Of a stretch of DNA of 64,000 nucleotides, positions 30,073 through 38,718 are shown piece by piece. Every line of letters begins with the position of its first letter. The stretch's first letter is position 1. Origin of the DNA: Tropicimonas sp. IMCC34011 (GTDB lineage Bacteria > Pseudomonadota > Alphaproteobacteria > Rhodobacterales > Rhodobacteraceae); the NCBI RefSeq assembly GCF_003390865.1, contig NZ_QMEJ01000004.1, positions 186,001-250,000 on the forward strand. The letters are read 5' to 3'. The position numbers and the translations under genes are program-made. The notes under the pieces are model-generated. The model ran no database searches. It was not told where the DNA came from and saw only the letters and a program-made list of their open reading frames with translations.

Positions 30073-30597
30073 ATGGAAACCGACGCACGGAAACCCGCAC
30101 CCCTGACGCGACGCGCCCTGCAGGTTCAATCGCTTGCCGTCTGCGTGGCGCTGCTGATCATGGTCGGCATCACCTGTGTGGACGTCATTGGCCGTTACCT
30201 GTTCAATGCGCCGCTTGCGGGCGCCTACGAGGCGACACAGCTGCAGATGACCGTGCTGATCTTCCTCGGGCTGCCGCTGGTCACGCTGCGCGATGCCCAT
30301 GTGAAGATCGACTTCCTGGCCGGGCGCCTCAGCCAAAGGGCCCGGAGGGTGCAGCGCGCCGTGATCGGCGTGGCGACAGCGCTGGTGCTGATCGTGCTGG
30401 CCTGGAAACTGGCGCAGCTGGGCGCGCGCTTCGCCCGGCACGGGGACGCCACTATCTACGGCAACATACCCTATGCGCCATTCGTCTATGTCGATGCAGC
30501 GCTGGCCGCCCTGTCGGCCCTCGCCGCGCTGGCCGTGGCCTGGCGCGGCCCGCTCGCCCTCCCCGACGAGGCCGATCAGCCCGAGGTGTCGGTATGA
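30073..30597 (+). CDS. TRAP transporter small permease (DctQ type)
   Basis: A 174-residue inner-membrane protein with four helices; the block VDVIGRYLFNAPLAGAYEATQLQM and the following PLVTLRDAHVKIDF are typical of DctQ. It works with the large permease and the periplasmic receptor in sodium-driven import of organic acids or sugar acids. The Met at 30073 follows GAGGAG; earlier in-frame Mets at 29983 and 30040 lack a ribosome site. Its stop overlaps the large permease start (ATGA). Confidence 0.9.
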   Translation: METDARKPAPLTRRALQVQSLAVCVALLIMVGITCVDVIGRYLFNAPLAGAYEATQLQMTVLIFLGLPLVTLRDAHVKIDFLAGRLSQRARRVQRAVIGVATALVLIVLAWKLAQLGARFARHGDATIYGNIPYAPFVYVDAALAALSALAALAVAWRGPLALPDEADQPEVSV

Positions 30598-31886
30598 CCA
30601 TCGCCCTGATCGGCCTCGCAGCCCTGTTCCTGCTGCTGTTCGCGGGCCTGCCCGTGGGCTTCGGGATGATGGTGGTGGGCAGCATCGGCTTTGCCGTCAT
30701 CTCCGGTGGCATCGACCCTGCACTGCAGCTGCTGGCCCGCACCACCTGGACCAACACGACACTCTATTCGATGTCGGTGCTGCCGCTGTTCATCCTGATG
30801 GGCGACATCGTCGGTCGCACCGGCATCGGGGGCGAACTGTACCGCGCCGCATATGCCTTCGTCGGTCACTGGCGGGGCGGGCTTGCCGTGGCCACGATCG
30901 GAGCAAGTGGCGGGTTCGCCGCAGTGACCGGGTCCAGCCTTGCAACCGCCGCCTCGATGACCCGCATCGCCTACCCGCAAATGAAGGCCCTGGGCTACTC
31001 GGAGTCGCTGGCCACCGGCGTCATCGCCGCAGGTGGCACCCTCGGCGTGCTGATCCCGCCCTCCGTCGTCTTCGTCTTCTACGGCCTGCTGACCGGCTCC
31101 GACATCGGCCAGCTCTTCATGGCGGGCGTCCTGCCCGGCCTGCTCGGGCTGACACTGTATTCCCTTGCCGCCTTTCTTGCCGCCACCTTCCGCCCCGAGA
31201 GCGGCCCCAGGGGTCCGCGCAGCGGCTGGGGCGAGCGCCTCTCCGCCCTGAGGCCGGTCTCTTCGGTGGGGATTCTGTTCCTGATCGTGATCGGCGGCAT
31301 TTACGGCGGCATCTTCACCGCGACTGAGGCCGCGGGCATCGGGGCCGGAGGCGCCATGCTGATCGCCTTCTTCAAGGGCAAGCTGAGCCTTGCCCTCCTG
31401 CGCGAGGCTCTGACCGAGACGGCCTTCACCACCACCGTCCTCTTCACCGTCATCATCGGCGCCATGGTGTTCGGCAATTTCATCAACGTCAGCGGGCTGC
31501 CTCACGCGCTCTCCGAGCTGATCTCGGGCGGCGGCTATGCGACGCTGACGGTGCTGATCGCGATCCTGGCCATCTACCTGGTGCTCGGCTGCGTGATGGA
31601 AAGCACCTCGATGGTGCTGCTGACGGTGCCGGTCTTCTACCCCGTCGCCATCTCACTGGGAATCGACCCGATCTGGTTCGGCGTGCTGATCGTCTGCATG
31701 GTCGAGGTCAGCCTGATCACCCCGCCCATCGGGATGAATGTCATCCTGATCAACTCGCTTCTGCCCAGGGTGCCCATGCGGGCGATCTTCACCGGGGTCA
31801 GCATCTTCATCGTCGCCGACATCTTCCGACTGGCCCTGCTGATCGCCTTTCCGCAAATCTCGCTCTGGCTTCCGGGGCTGATGTGA
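30594..31886 (+). CDS. TRAP transporter large permease (DctM type)
   Basis: A 430-residue permease with about 12 helices. Recognisable blocks are FAGLPVGFGMMVVG at the start, YSMSVLPLFILMGDIVGRTG, GASGGFAAVTGSSLATAASM, GVIAAGGTLGVLIPPSVVFVFYG and the end block EVSLITPPIGMNV. These are the sodium and substrate-path motifs of DctM proteins. The start at 30594 overlaps the small permease stop. Confidence 0.95.
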   Translation: MTIALIGLAALFLLLFAGLPVGFGMMVVGSIGFAVISGGIDPALQLLARTTWTNTTLYSMSVLPLFILMGDIVGRTGIGGELYRAAYAFVGHWRGGLAVATIGASGGFAAVTGSSLATAASMTRIAYPQMKALGYSESLATGVIAAGGTLGVLIPPSVVFVFYGLLTGSDIGQLFMAGVLPGLLGLTLYSLAAFLAATFRPESGPRGPRSGWGERLSALRPVSSVGILFLIVIGGIYGGIFTATEAAGIGAGGAMLIAFFKGKLSLALLREALTETAFTTTVLFTVIIGAMVFGNFINVSGLPHALSELISGGGYATLTVLIAILAIYLVLGCVMESTSMVLLTVPVFYPVAISLGIDPIWFGVLIVCMVEVSLITPPIGMNVILINSLLPRVPMRAIFTGVSIFIVADIFRLALLIAFPQISLWLPGLM

Positions 31887-31920
31887 CCAACCAGAAAACC
31901 AGATCCCGACAGGAGTTCCC

Positions 31921-32934
31921 ATGAAACATTCGCTGATCGCCATCGCCGGCATTTGCGCAGCCATTGCAGGCCCCGCCCAGGCCGACACCACGCTGCGTTT
32001 CTCCAACTGGCTTCCGCCCACGCATTACGTCACCACCGAGATCCTGGAGCCCTGGGCGGCTTCGGTGGCCGAAGCGACCGAAGGCCGCGTCACCATCGAA
32101 TTTCTGGCCGCGCTCGACGCGCCGGGCGGGCATTTCGACCTGGTCGACAGCGGCATCGCGGACGTGGCCTTTGCGGTGCATTCCTACACCCCGCAACGCT
32201 TCGTTCTGACCGAGATCGCCGAACTGCCCTTCATGGCCAACGACGCGACGAACAACTCGATCGCCTACTGGGAAACCTATCAGGAGTATTTCGCAGACGC
32301 CGACGAACATGCCGGCGTGAAGCTCCTGGGCCTTTGGACCAGCGGTCCGTCGCAATTCTTCGCCGACGAGACCTTCCTAGACAGTCCGACCGCCGCCAAG
32401 GGGCTCAAGATCCGGACCCCCGGCAAGGTGGTGCAGGAGATCGCCCAGGCCCTCGGCATGGTGCCCGTCAGTGCCAGCGTCTCGGAGAGCTACGAGATGC
32501 TGTCGCGCGGCGTCATCGACGGGCTGTTCCAGCAGAAGGAAAGCGTGGTCGCCTTCAACATGGACAAGTATCTGAACGCGGAAACCGTGGTGCCCGGCGG
32601 CTTTGCCCATTCCAGCCAATTCATGATCATGAACCAGGATGCCTTCGACGACCTGTCAGAAGAGGATCAGCAGGCCATCGAGAGCGTCAGCGGCGAAGCT
32701 CTGGTCCGCTTGGCGGCCGGCGTCTGGGACAAGTACGATGACGAGGCCAGCGACAGTCTTTCCGCGGCCGGGGTCGAACAGCTGACCCTCTCCGGCGCCG
32801 CGCTGGACGAGATCAGGCAAACTCTAGCCTTCGTCGAGCAAGACTGGCTGGACCGCGCCACCGAGCGAGGCGTCGATGCCCAGGCCGCGCTGGAGGCCAT
32901 GCGCACTCGCATCGCCGAACTCGAGGGCAACTGA
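31921..32934 (+). CDS. TRAP transporter substrate-binding protein (DctP type)
   Basis: A 337-residue periplasmic receptor with a signal peptide cut after AGPAQA near residue 21. The mature chain begins DTTLRFSNWLPPTHYV, and KGLKIRTPGKVVQEIAQALGMVPV carries the conserved Arg that pairs with the substrate carboxylate in DctP proteins. That Arg supports a carboxylic acid as ligand. Strong AGGAG ribosome site; 34 bases after the large permease. Last gene of the island. Confidence 0.93.
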   Translation: MKHSLIAIAGICAAIAGPAQADTTLRFSNWLPPTHYVTTEILEPWAASVAEATEGRVTIEFLAALDAPGGHFDLVDSGIADVAFAVHSYTPQRFVLTEIAELPFMANDATNNSIAYWETYQEYFADADEHAGVKLLGLWTSGPSQFFADETFLDSPTAAKGLKIRTPGKVVQEIAQALGMVPVSASVSESYEMLSRGVIDGLFQQKESVVAFNMDKYLNAETVVPGGFAHSSQFMIMNQDAFDDLSEEDQQAIESVSGEALVRLAAGVWDKYDDEASDSLSAAGVEQLTLSGAALDEIRQTLAFVEQDWLDRATERGVDAQAALEAMRTRIAELEGN

Positions 32935-32950
32935 CGGAAACATCCCCGGG

Positions 32951-32981
32951 CAAGCTGCGCCGATCATCAAGGCGCGGCTTG
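32951..32981 (+). terminator. Hairpin after the TRAP operon
   Basis: CAAGCTGCGCC and GGCGCGGCTTG form an 11-bp stem with one G-T pair, about 15 bases past the receptor gene stop. No T-run follows. Confidence 0.55.
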
Positions 32982-33059
32982 TCATGGAACTTCAAGGCGC
33001 GCCGCACCCAAAATGTCGGCGCGCTTTGCAATATCTGCGCGCGGCAAATCCGTGAACGG
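32982..33059 (-). pseudogene. Remnant of the 3' end of a small ATPase gene
   Basis: Read leftward, this stretch encodes LPRADIAKRAD followed by an unrelated tail and a stop. The same peptide (LPRADIATRAD) ends the intact ATPase gene 0.6 kb to the right. The DNA match runs for roughly 45 bases. The rest of the gene is missing here. It looks like the scar of a duplication or of an insertion at the right border of the island. Confidence 0.5.
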
Positions 33060-33582
33060 GCACTCCTCAACCCTCCTCGGATTTGACTGGGGAAATAGCT
33101 GCGAGGCGCTCAACGCGCTCTCAGCAATCGCACTCGCTGCGACCGTAATCTTCTGGCTTTGAAGGAGAACGCGTCCTGAGCCTAAAGCCGAAATCTGCCG
33201 GGCAGGAGTTGATTGATCGAGGCTTGCTCAACGAAGAGCAGATTTCCTACATTGATTAAATGGCGCGGAATCCGAATTTATTTCTTTGCTCAACTGTTTA
33301 GGGCGAGTTACTGCAGGTGTCGAACGACTGCGGCAGATCTGTGAAGTTTAGCTTCCCCGCCAGTATGGAAAAAATGTTCGACCTCTGGGCCAGCCGTTTC
33401 TGCATGGTACTTGGGATAGGCCGCTGCTCGTGTCCCGAATGACGGCTCTGGGCTCGCACCGGCCATCCGCCACTTATGGCTCGAAGGTGGGTTCCGGCCG
33501 TCAGCTTCAGATAGTAGGCGACTAGGGCGAGCTACGCGGTTTGTCCGCCTCAGCAGGTTCTCTCTCCAGCTGGAGATTACGG
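33060..33582. other. Non-coding stretch at the island's right border
   Basis: About 520 bases without a credible complete gene. Around 33172-33259 a rightward frame reads SLKPKSAGQELIDRGLLNEEQISYID and then stops; it lacks a clear start codon, though GAAGGAG precedes it, and looks like a decayed gene piece. The remainder shows nothing recognisable. Base use is more AT-rich than in neighbouring genes. Confidence 0.5.
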
Positions 33583-34122
33583 TCAGAGCGATAGTTGCGC
33601 AGAGACAAAGTCGGCGCGTGTTGCAATGTCGGCGCGCGGCAGCTCCGTGATTTCGTATCCTAGTGCGATGTAGGTCTCGCGCAGGACGGCGCAGGTCGCT
33701 TCGGCCCCGGCGCGGGTCTGCCTGCGTTCGGTGTCCTGTGTGAAGATCTCGTCCCAGAACGGCGCCAGGAAGACGCGGGCGTTGTAGCGGGCTGCCTTGG
33801 CTGCTGCGGCGACGTGGGGCGGCACGGGGAGGCCGCAGAGGGTCAGGTAGCCCATGATGTCGGGAATGCCTCGGTCGAAGATCACGGGGCCTGGGAGGGC
33901 CTTTGCGTCCTCGTAGGCGCGGAGGTCGCGCTCCAGCATCCGTTCGGCATAGGCCATGCGGTCCGCCCAGGGGAGGGCATCTCCGCCGCTGGCCATCTCC
34001 TCGCGAATGATCGCGCGGCCGGATTCGGGAATTGTGTGAAAGCCACGGCGGGCAAGCTCGGTGACCAGGCTGGTCTTGCCCGCACCGGGACCGCCCGTCA
34101 CGACGAAGAAATGGTCGCTCAT
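33583..34122 (-). CDS. AAA-type ATPase/kinase-like P-loop protein
   Basis: A 179-residue single-domain P-loop protein. Walker A GGPGAGKTS lies near residue 10; FDRGIPDIMGYL holds the acidic residue often seen in small nucleoside or metabolite kinase-like ATPases. The size and motifs match a widespread family of predicted ATPases without an assigned substrate. The Met at 34122 directly precedes the P-loop strand. Its 3' end is repeated in degraded form at 32982-33059. Confidence 0.8.
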   Translation of the reverse strand: MSDHFFVVTGGPGAGKTSLVTELARRGFHTIPESGRAIIREEMASGGDALPWADRMAYAERMLERDLRAYEDAKALPGPVIFDRGIPDIMGYLTLCGLPVPPHVAAAAKAARYNARVFLAPFWDEIFTQDTERRQTRAGAEATCAVLRETYIALGYEITELPRADIATRADFVSAQLSL

Positions 34123-34291
34123 GGGCCATCCTCGGGTTTGACAGGGGAGGGACTGCGCAGCGATCGACACGCCGAAAGGCGCGGATCAAAGCAGCATGGA
34201 TTTTCACAGGGAAAACAGCACCCGTCTGCGGGGCAGAGGCAAATCCTCTGACGAGAAAGGCAGAACTATCTGGTGCTTTTCAAAGAGGGAA

Positions 34292-34367
<76 letters not shown>

Positions 34368-34439
34368 GTGCGGCGCTGTCTATGCGGCGGTGCAGACGAG
34401 TTCAACCCCGAAATGCAGCCGCCACAGGACGCCCTTGGG

Positions 34440-34760
34440 TTAATTGTCGTCGTCGTCGGTCGACCGGTCCGCGATGTCATCGAGTGACACCGAATCCTCG
34501 TCGTCGTCCTCAAGAACGTCGTCGCCGAGATCGACATCGGTGTCGTCGTCATCGTTGTCGATGGGCGTTTCGTCCTCGATCAGGTCGTCGTCCTTCTTGG
34601 CCGGCGCCTTCGACTCCTTGGCGATCGCCTTCGCCTTGCCGGTGTCGAGGTTGACGGCCTCGCCGGTATAGGGGCTGATAACCGGGGTACGGCCGAGGTC
34701 GTAGAATCGCTTGCCCGTCGTCGGGCACAGCCGCTTGGTTCCCCATTCTTCCTTGGGCAT
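34440..34760 (-). CDS. FYDLN-acid-domain protein
   Basis: A 106-residue protein with an N-terminal zinc-ribbon-like part (MPKEEWGTKRLCPTTGKRFYDL, then PVISPYTGE) and a long C-terminal tail that is almost all Asp and Glu. This layout is the FYDLN acid domain family (TIGR02300), common in alphaproteobacteria and of unknown function. Only one Cys is present, so a full zinc site is not evident here. The Met at 34760 follows GAGG. It is divergent from the YgjP-like gene. Confidence 0.9.
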   Translation of the reverse strand: MPKEEWGTKRLCPTTGKRFYDLGRTPVISPYTGEAVNLDTGKAKAIAKESKAPAKKDDDLIEDETPIDNDDDDTDVDLGDDVLEDDDEDSVSLDDIADRSTDDDDN

Positions 34761-34869
34761 CGAAGGGATCCTCATGTTTCGCAGGAAGCAGAAAGACGCC
34801 CGATGCCACAGGGGCGCAGCACTGTCAAATGGCGGTGACGCGAGTCGCGAGCGATCGGTGTCGGACGGC

Positions 34870-35547
34870 ATGGGATCCGTGTCCCTCCTGATGCGCAGAT
34901 CCGCCCGCGCGCGGAGGGTGACGCTGCGGGTCTCCGCGCTCGACGGCCGGGTCACGCTGACGCTGCCGGCGCGGATGGCGGAGCGGGAGGCGCTCGACTT
35001 CGCGCGCGGTCGCCTCCCCTGGATCCGGGACGCTCTGACCAGGGCCGCCCCGCAGCAGGACGTCATTCTGGGCGCGACGATCCCGGTCGAAGGGCGGACG
35101 GTTCAGATCGCCGAAGGCTCGCGCGCAGGGGTCACGGAGGAGCACCTTTATGTGCGCAAGGGATCCGCGCCCGGCCCCGCGGCTCGGGCCGTCCTCAGGA
35201 CGCTGGCGCGGGAGCGGCTGGCGGCGGCGTCCGACAGGTATGCCGCAGCGCTCGGCCGCTCCTATTCCCGCATCGCCCTCAGGGATACGCGGTCGCGGTG
35301 GGGCTCCTGTTCCTCCAGCGGGACCCTCTCCTATTCGTGGCGCCTGATCATGGCGCCGCCCGTGGTGCTCGACTACGTGGCCGCACACGAGGTCTGCCAT
35401 CTGCAGGAGATGAACCACTCGGATCGCTACTGGGCGCTCGTCCACGATCTGATGCCCGGCTTCGAGGCTCCGCGCGCGTGGCTGAAGACAGAGGGGCAAG
35501 CTCTCCACGGGTGGCGATTCGATGCTGAGGCGCCGACGAGCGATTGA
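34870..35547 (+). CDS. YgjP-like M48-family metallopeptidase (DUF45)
   Basis: A predicted zinc metalloprotease. The zinc site HEVCH (with catalytic Glu) and the third ligand in NHSDRYW are intact near residue 175-190; upstream RWGSCSSSGTLSYSWRLIMAPP is the family's signature block. RRSARARRVTLRVS near the N-terminus is also typical and argues for a start at 34870. An ATG at 34774 with a better ribosome site would add 32 residues unlike relatives. Substrate unknown. Confidence 0.87.
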   Translation: MGSVSLLMRRSARARRVTLRVSALDGRVTLTLPARMAEREALDFARGRLPWIRDALTRAAPQQDVILGATIPVEGRTVQIAEGSRAGVTEEHLYVRKGSAPGPAARAVLRTLARERLAAASDRYAAALGRSYSRIALRDTRSRWGSCSSSGTLSYSWRLIMAPPVVLDYVAAHEVCHLQEMNHSDRYWALVHDLMPGFEAPRAWLKTEGQALHGWRFDAEAPTSD

Positions 35548-35580
35548 CCCGCCTCGCGCGCGGCGCGATTGTAGCGCGCC

Positions 35581-36249
35581 ATGCTGCTTCAGCCCCGCCC
35601 AGAGACCGTGCTTCCAGGTTCCGCCGCCACACTGTCGGCGCATGAGCGGGTCTTCCGCGCGCTGCGCACCCGGATCATGCACGGGGAGATCGCGCCCGGC
35701 GCCGCGCTGACGCTGCGCGGGATCGGCAAGGAGTACGGGGTATCGATGACGCCCGCGCGGGAGGCGGTACGTCGACTGGTGGCCGAAGGCGCGCTGACCC
35801 TCTCCGCCTCGGGCCGCGTCTCCGCTCCCGAGCTCTCGCCTGAACGAATCGAGGAGCTGGCGGCCCTGCGCGCACTTCTGGAACCGGAGCTCGCCGCCCG
35901 CGCCCTCCCCCGCGCGCATTTCGCCCTCATCGACCGGCTTCAGGCGATCAACGCGACGGTCGCCGGTCATGTCGCCGCCGCGGACGGCTGCGGGTACATC
36001 CGCTCGAACCTCGAATTTCACCGCACGCTCTACCTTCGCGCGCAGGCGCCCGCGATGCTGGCGATGGCCGAGACGGTCTGGCTTCAACTCGGCCCGACCA
36101 TGCGCGCCCTCTACGGGCGGCTGCGACGGACCGAGCCGCCCTATCATCACAAGTTGATCCTTGCCGCCCTCCGCGCCGGGGACGAACCGTCGCTGAAACT
36201 CGCGGTTCGCACCGACGTGACGCAGGGGCTCAGGCTTCTGGCCCAGTAG
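35581..36249 (+). CDS. GntR-family (FCD) transcriptional regulator
   Basis: A 222-residue regulator. The winged helix covers about residues 20-80 (LTLRGIGKEYGVSMTPAREAVRRL), followed by an FCD effector domain with FHRTLYLRA carrying a metal-binding His and PYHHKLILAAL. It starts 33 bases after the YgjP-like gene, so the two may be cotranscribed. The target is not evident. Its 3' end overlaps the convergent thymidine kinase gene by 20 bases. Confidence 0.9.
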   Translation: MLLQPRPETVLPGSAATLSAHERVFRALRTRIMHGEIAPGAALTLRGIGKEYGVSMTPAREAVRRLVAEGALTLSASGRVSAPELSPERIEELAALRALLEPELAARALPRAHFALIDRLQAINATVAGHVAAADGCGYIRSNLEFHRTLYLRAQAPAMLAMAETVWLQLGPTMRALYGRLRRTEPPYHHKLILAALRAGDEPSLKLAVRTDVTQGLRLLAQ

Positions 36250-36829
36250 GCCGGTCGCCGACCGCCTCCCGGAAATGTCGGCGGCAGAGGGGAAGGTAGG
36301 TTTCGTTCCCGCCGATCTGGACCTGTGCGCCGCTCCGGGCGACCTGCCCGTCCTCATCCCGCCGCACGACCATCGTCGCCTTGCGTCCACAATGACAGAT
36401 CGTGCGGATTTCCCGCATCTCATCCGCGAGCGCCAGGAGCGTTGCGGAGCCGGGGAAAAGTTGGCCGAGGAAGTCCGTGCGCAAACCGTAGCACATGACG
36501 GGGACGTTCAGATCGTCGACGGCACGGGCGAGTTGCCAGACCTGATCCGAGGAGAGGAACTGGGCCTCGTCGACGAACACGCAGGCGAGCGGCCGCGCTT
36601 CCATCTCCGCCCCGATGCGCGCGAAAAGATCGTCTCCCTCCGAGAAGACCTCGGCCGCGTCCGAAATGCCGATGCGCGAGCCGATGCGACCCGCACCCGC
36701 CCGCGTATCCACGCCGGCCGTGAGGAGAAAGGTGTCCATTCCCTGCTCGCGGTAATTGTACGACGCCTGCAACAGGATCGTCGACTTGCCCGCGTTCATG
36801 GTCGAGTAGTGGAAGTAGAGTTTCGCCAT
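36230..36829 (-). CDS. tdk: Thymidine kinase
   Basis: Salvages thymidine to dTMP with ATP. It has 199 residues, a type II thymidine kinase: P-loop STMNAGKST (about 10-18), Walker B VFVDEAQFL with the catalytic Glu, lasso-domain zinc ligands in ICHCGRKA and the later LCRRH, and thymidine-binding NETYLPLC. The Met at 36829 directly precedes KLYFHYSTMNAGK. It lies 40 bases downstream of deoD; both are nucleoside salvage genes and probably form an operon. Confidence 0.96.
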   Translation of the reverse strand: MAKLYFHYSTMNAGKSTILLQASYNYREQGMDTFLLTAGVDTRAGAGRIGSRIGISDAAEVFSEGDDLFARIGAEMEARPLACVFVDEAQFLSSDQVWQLARAVDDLNVPVMCYGLRTDFLGQLFPGSATLLALADEMREIRTICHCGRKATMVVRRDEDGQVARSGAQVQIGGNETYLPLCRRHFREAVGDRPTGPEA

Positions 36830-36868
36830 GCTGCCCGGCCTACCCCCCGTGGATCGGCCGGGCAAGTC

Positions 36869-37573
36869 TCAGGCGAAGGCCGCCTCGAGAGCGATTTCCA
36901 CCATATCGCCGAAGCTCGACTGCCGCTCTGAAGATGGCAGCGCTTCCTCGCGAAGGAGGTGATCGGAAATCGTCAGGACCGCCAGGGCCCGGCAGCGATG
37001 GCGGGCGGCGAGAATGTAGAGCTCCGCCGCCTCCATTTCGACGGCGAGAATGCCGTGCCGGGTCATCTGTTCGTTCAGGTCGGGACGCTCGTCATAGAAA
37101 ACGTCCGAGGAATAGATGCCGCCGACATGCGTCGTCGTGCCCCTTGCCGTGGCCGCAGCTTCGGCCGCCTTGAGAAGGGACCAGTCCGCGCACGGCGCGA
37201 ACTGCATTTCCCGGAAAATCCCGCGGGAGGGAGTCGAGAGCGTGGTGGCGGTCATTGCCAGCACCACGTCCCTCAGCTTGATGTCGTCCTGCATCGCGCC
37301 GGCCGAACCTATTCGTATCAGCGTCTTGGCGCCGTATTCCGAGATCAGTTCGTTGACATAGATCGACAGGCTCGGCATTCCCATCCCCGACCCTTGGATC
37401 GTGACGCGATTGCCTTTCCATTCCCCGGTGAAACCGAGCATCCCGCGGACCTCGTTGACGCAAACGGCACCGTCGAGGAAGGTCTCCGCTGCCCATTTGG
37501 CCCGCAAGGGGTCGCCCGGCATCAGGACCGTTTCCGCGATGTCTCCGGGCTTCGCCCCGATATGAACCGTCAC
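36869..37573 (-). CDS. deoD: Purine-nucleoside phosphorylase, DeoD type
   Basis: Cleaves purine (deoxy)ribonucleosides with phosphate to free base and (deoxy)ribose 1-phosphate. At 234 residues it matches the hexameric DeoD family: N-terminal [19 protein letters not shown] (phosphate loop), [31 protein letters not shown] (ribose-binding Glu) and TISDHLL (catalytic Asp). Upstream neighbour of tdk in the same direction. Confidence 0.96.
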   Translation of the reverse strand: MTVHIGAKPGDIAETVLMPGDPLRAKWAAETFLDGAVCVNEVRGMLGFTGEWKGNRVTIQGSGMGMPSLSIYVNELISEYGAKTLIRIGSAGAMQDDIKLRDVVLAMTATTLSTPSRGIFREMQFAPCADWSLLKAAEAAATARGTTTHVGGIYSSDVFYDERPDLNEQMTRHGILAVEMEAAELYILAARHRCRALAVLTISDHLLREEALPSSERQSSFGDMVEIALEAAFA

Positions 37574-37612
37574 GTCGTTACCTCCCGGCCTGCAAGGCGA
37601 CCCGAACTTGCC

Positions 37613-37936
37613 TCAAATGGCGAGATCGTTCAGATCTCCGCCATTGTCCTCGTGATCCTTGATCCACTGGGGGCGACGGCCACGACCCGTCCAGGTCATG
37701 GAGGGATTTTCGGGGTGCGCGTATTTGGGGCGGGACTTCTTTGCAGTCGCCGCCTTGCCCTTCTTCCGGCCGCCGATGAGTTCGTCCAGCGTCCAGCCGT
37801 ATTTCTGGGCGGTTTTCTCAACGGCATCCAGCGCCTCGCGACGATCCCGCTCCAGCGCCTTTTCCATCTCCGCGTCGATCTGCGCTCGCATCTCCTCGAG
37901 CTCCTTGCGGGACCTGCCTTCGATATTGACTGCCAT
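37613..37936 (-). CDS. H-NS family nucleoid protein (HvrA-like)
   Basis: A 107-residue DNA-binding protein. The N-terminal half is a helical oligomerisation region (RKELEEMRAQIDAEMEKALE), the linker is Lys-rich, and the C-terminal domain has KYAHPENPSMTWTGRGRRPQW, the alphaproteobacterial form of the AT-hook-like H-NS DNA-binding motif. Rhodobacter HvrA, a light- and oxygen-linked regulator, belongs here. The Met at 37936 is chosen; the frame is open to 38002. The upstream region is clearly AT-rich, as expected for a self-regulated H-NS gene. Confidence 0.9.
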   Translation of the reverse strand: MAVNIEGRSRKELEEMRAQIDAEMEKALERDRREALDAVEKTAQKYGWTLDELIGGRKKGKAATAKKSRPKYAHPENPSMTWTGRGRRPQWIKDHEDNGGDLNDLAI

Positions 37937-38002
37937 TTTGATATAACCCTGTTCGCGTGAAAAAGATCTTATGCCACATATTGCGCCATTGGCGATCTTC
38001 AA

Positions 38003-38718
38003 TGAACTAAAAATTTTGAAGGCGCAAGCCGCTCCGAACCACTCCCGTTACGGTGGAATTCTTCACTTAAGTTACATCAACACAATTGCATGGCGCCATC
38101 CATTTAATTTATGGCACCCATAATTGTATCCGGCAGATTGCGGCGAAATAACGGCAGGGCCATACCCGGCACTCCACATCGCCTTTCGGGCAGCGATCTT
38201 TTGACGTGGGGGTATGCCTTCACGAAACTATCGATGGGCGTCGCAGTCGTCACCCGGTGAAAGAGCTCGGCTCGGGCAGTTCTGGTTCGTGGTGCGCCTG
38301 CCCCGAGGGCGTTCGGCGGTCCATTCTGTCCACAGCTTCCGTCCATTCGCGGCGGGGCACCTGCGACCGCCATGCCCAAGCTGGCGCCGCCGGGTAGCGC
38401 CCGGGATGACAGACAATTTTCTGCTTACATACCAGAAAGTTGCATCGCGCCTCTCCCGCTCACCCTCCGGGAGACGTCGCGCCCATCTCGCGAGGCGAAC
38501 GCGCAACACTGCCATCAGCCCGCGCACCGCTGGATTGTCGAACCTTCCGATAGCAGGAAAGATAGATCAGCCGGAGACCCGGGCCTCCGGTTTGGCCAGT
38601 CGATACCAGTACCGGCTGCCACAGTTTTGACCGGCGCCCTGCCTATCAGGGGCGGAATGTATTTCGGACCAGGCCGACGGAAAACGCCATGGCATGGCAC
38701 GCGTTTGGAGATTTATCG
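38003..38718. other. Long non-coding region between the H-NS and LuxR genes
   Basis: About 715 bases. The first 130 (38003-38130) are AT-rich and probably form the H-NS gene promoter. The remainder is GC-rich with several short open frames on both strands, none with a recognisable product or ribosome site. A hairpin with CGCC/GGGGCG arms sits near 38632-38654. A small RNA or decayed gene cannot be excluded. Confidence 0.5.

Noticed and set aside
38214-38630. Possible remnant of a histidine kinase end (GQFWFVVRLPR)
   Set aside because: A single short motif without the N, G1 or G2 boxes nearby; chance in a GC-rich frame is likely.
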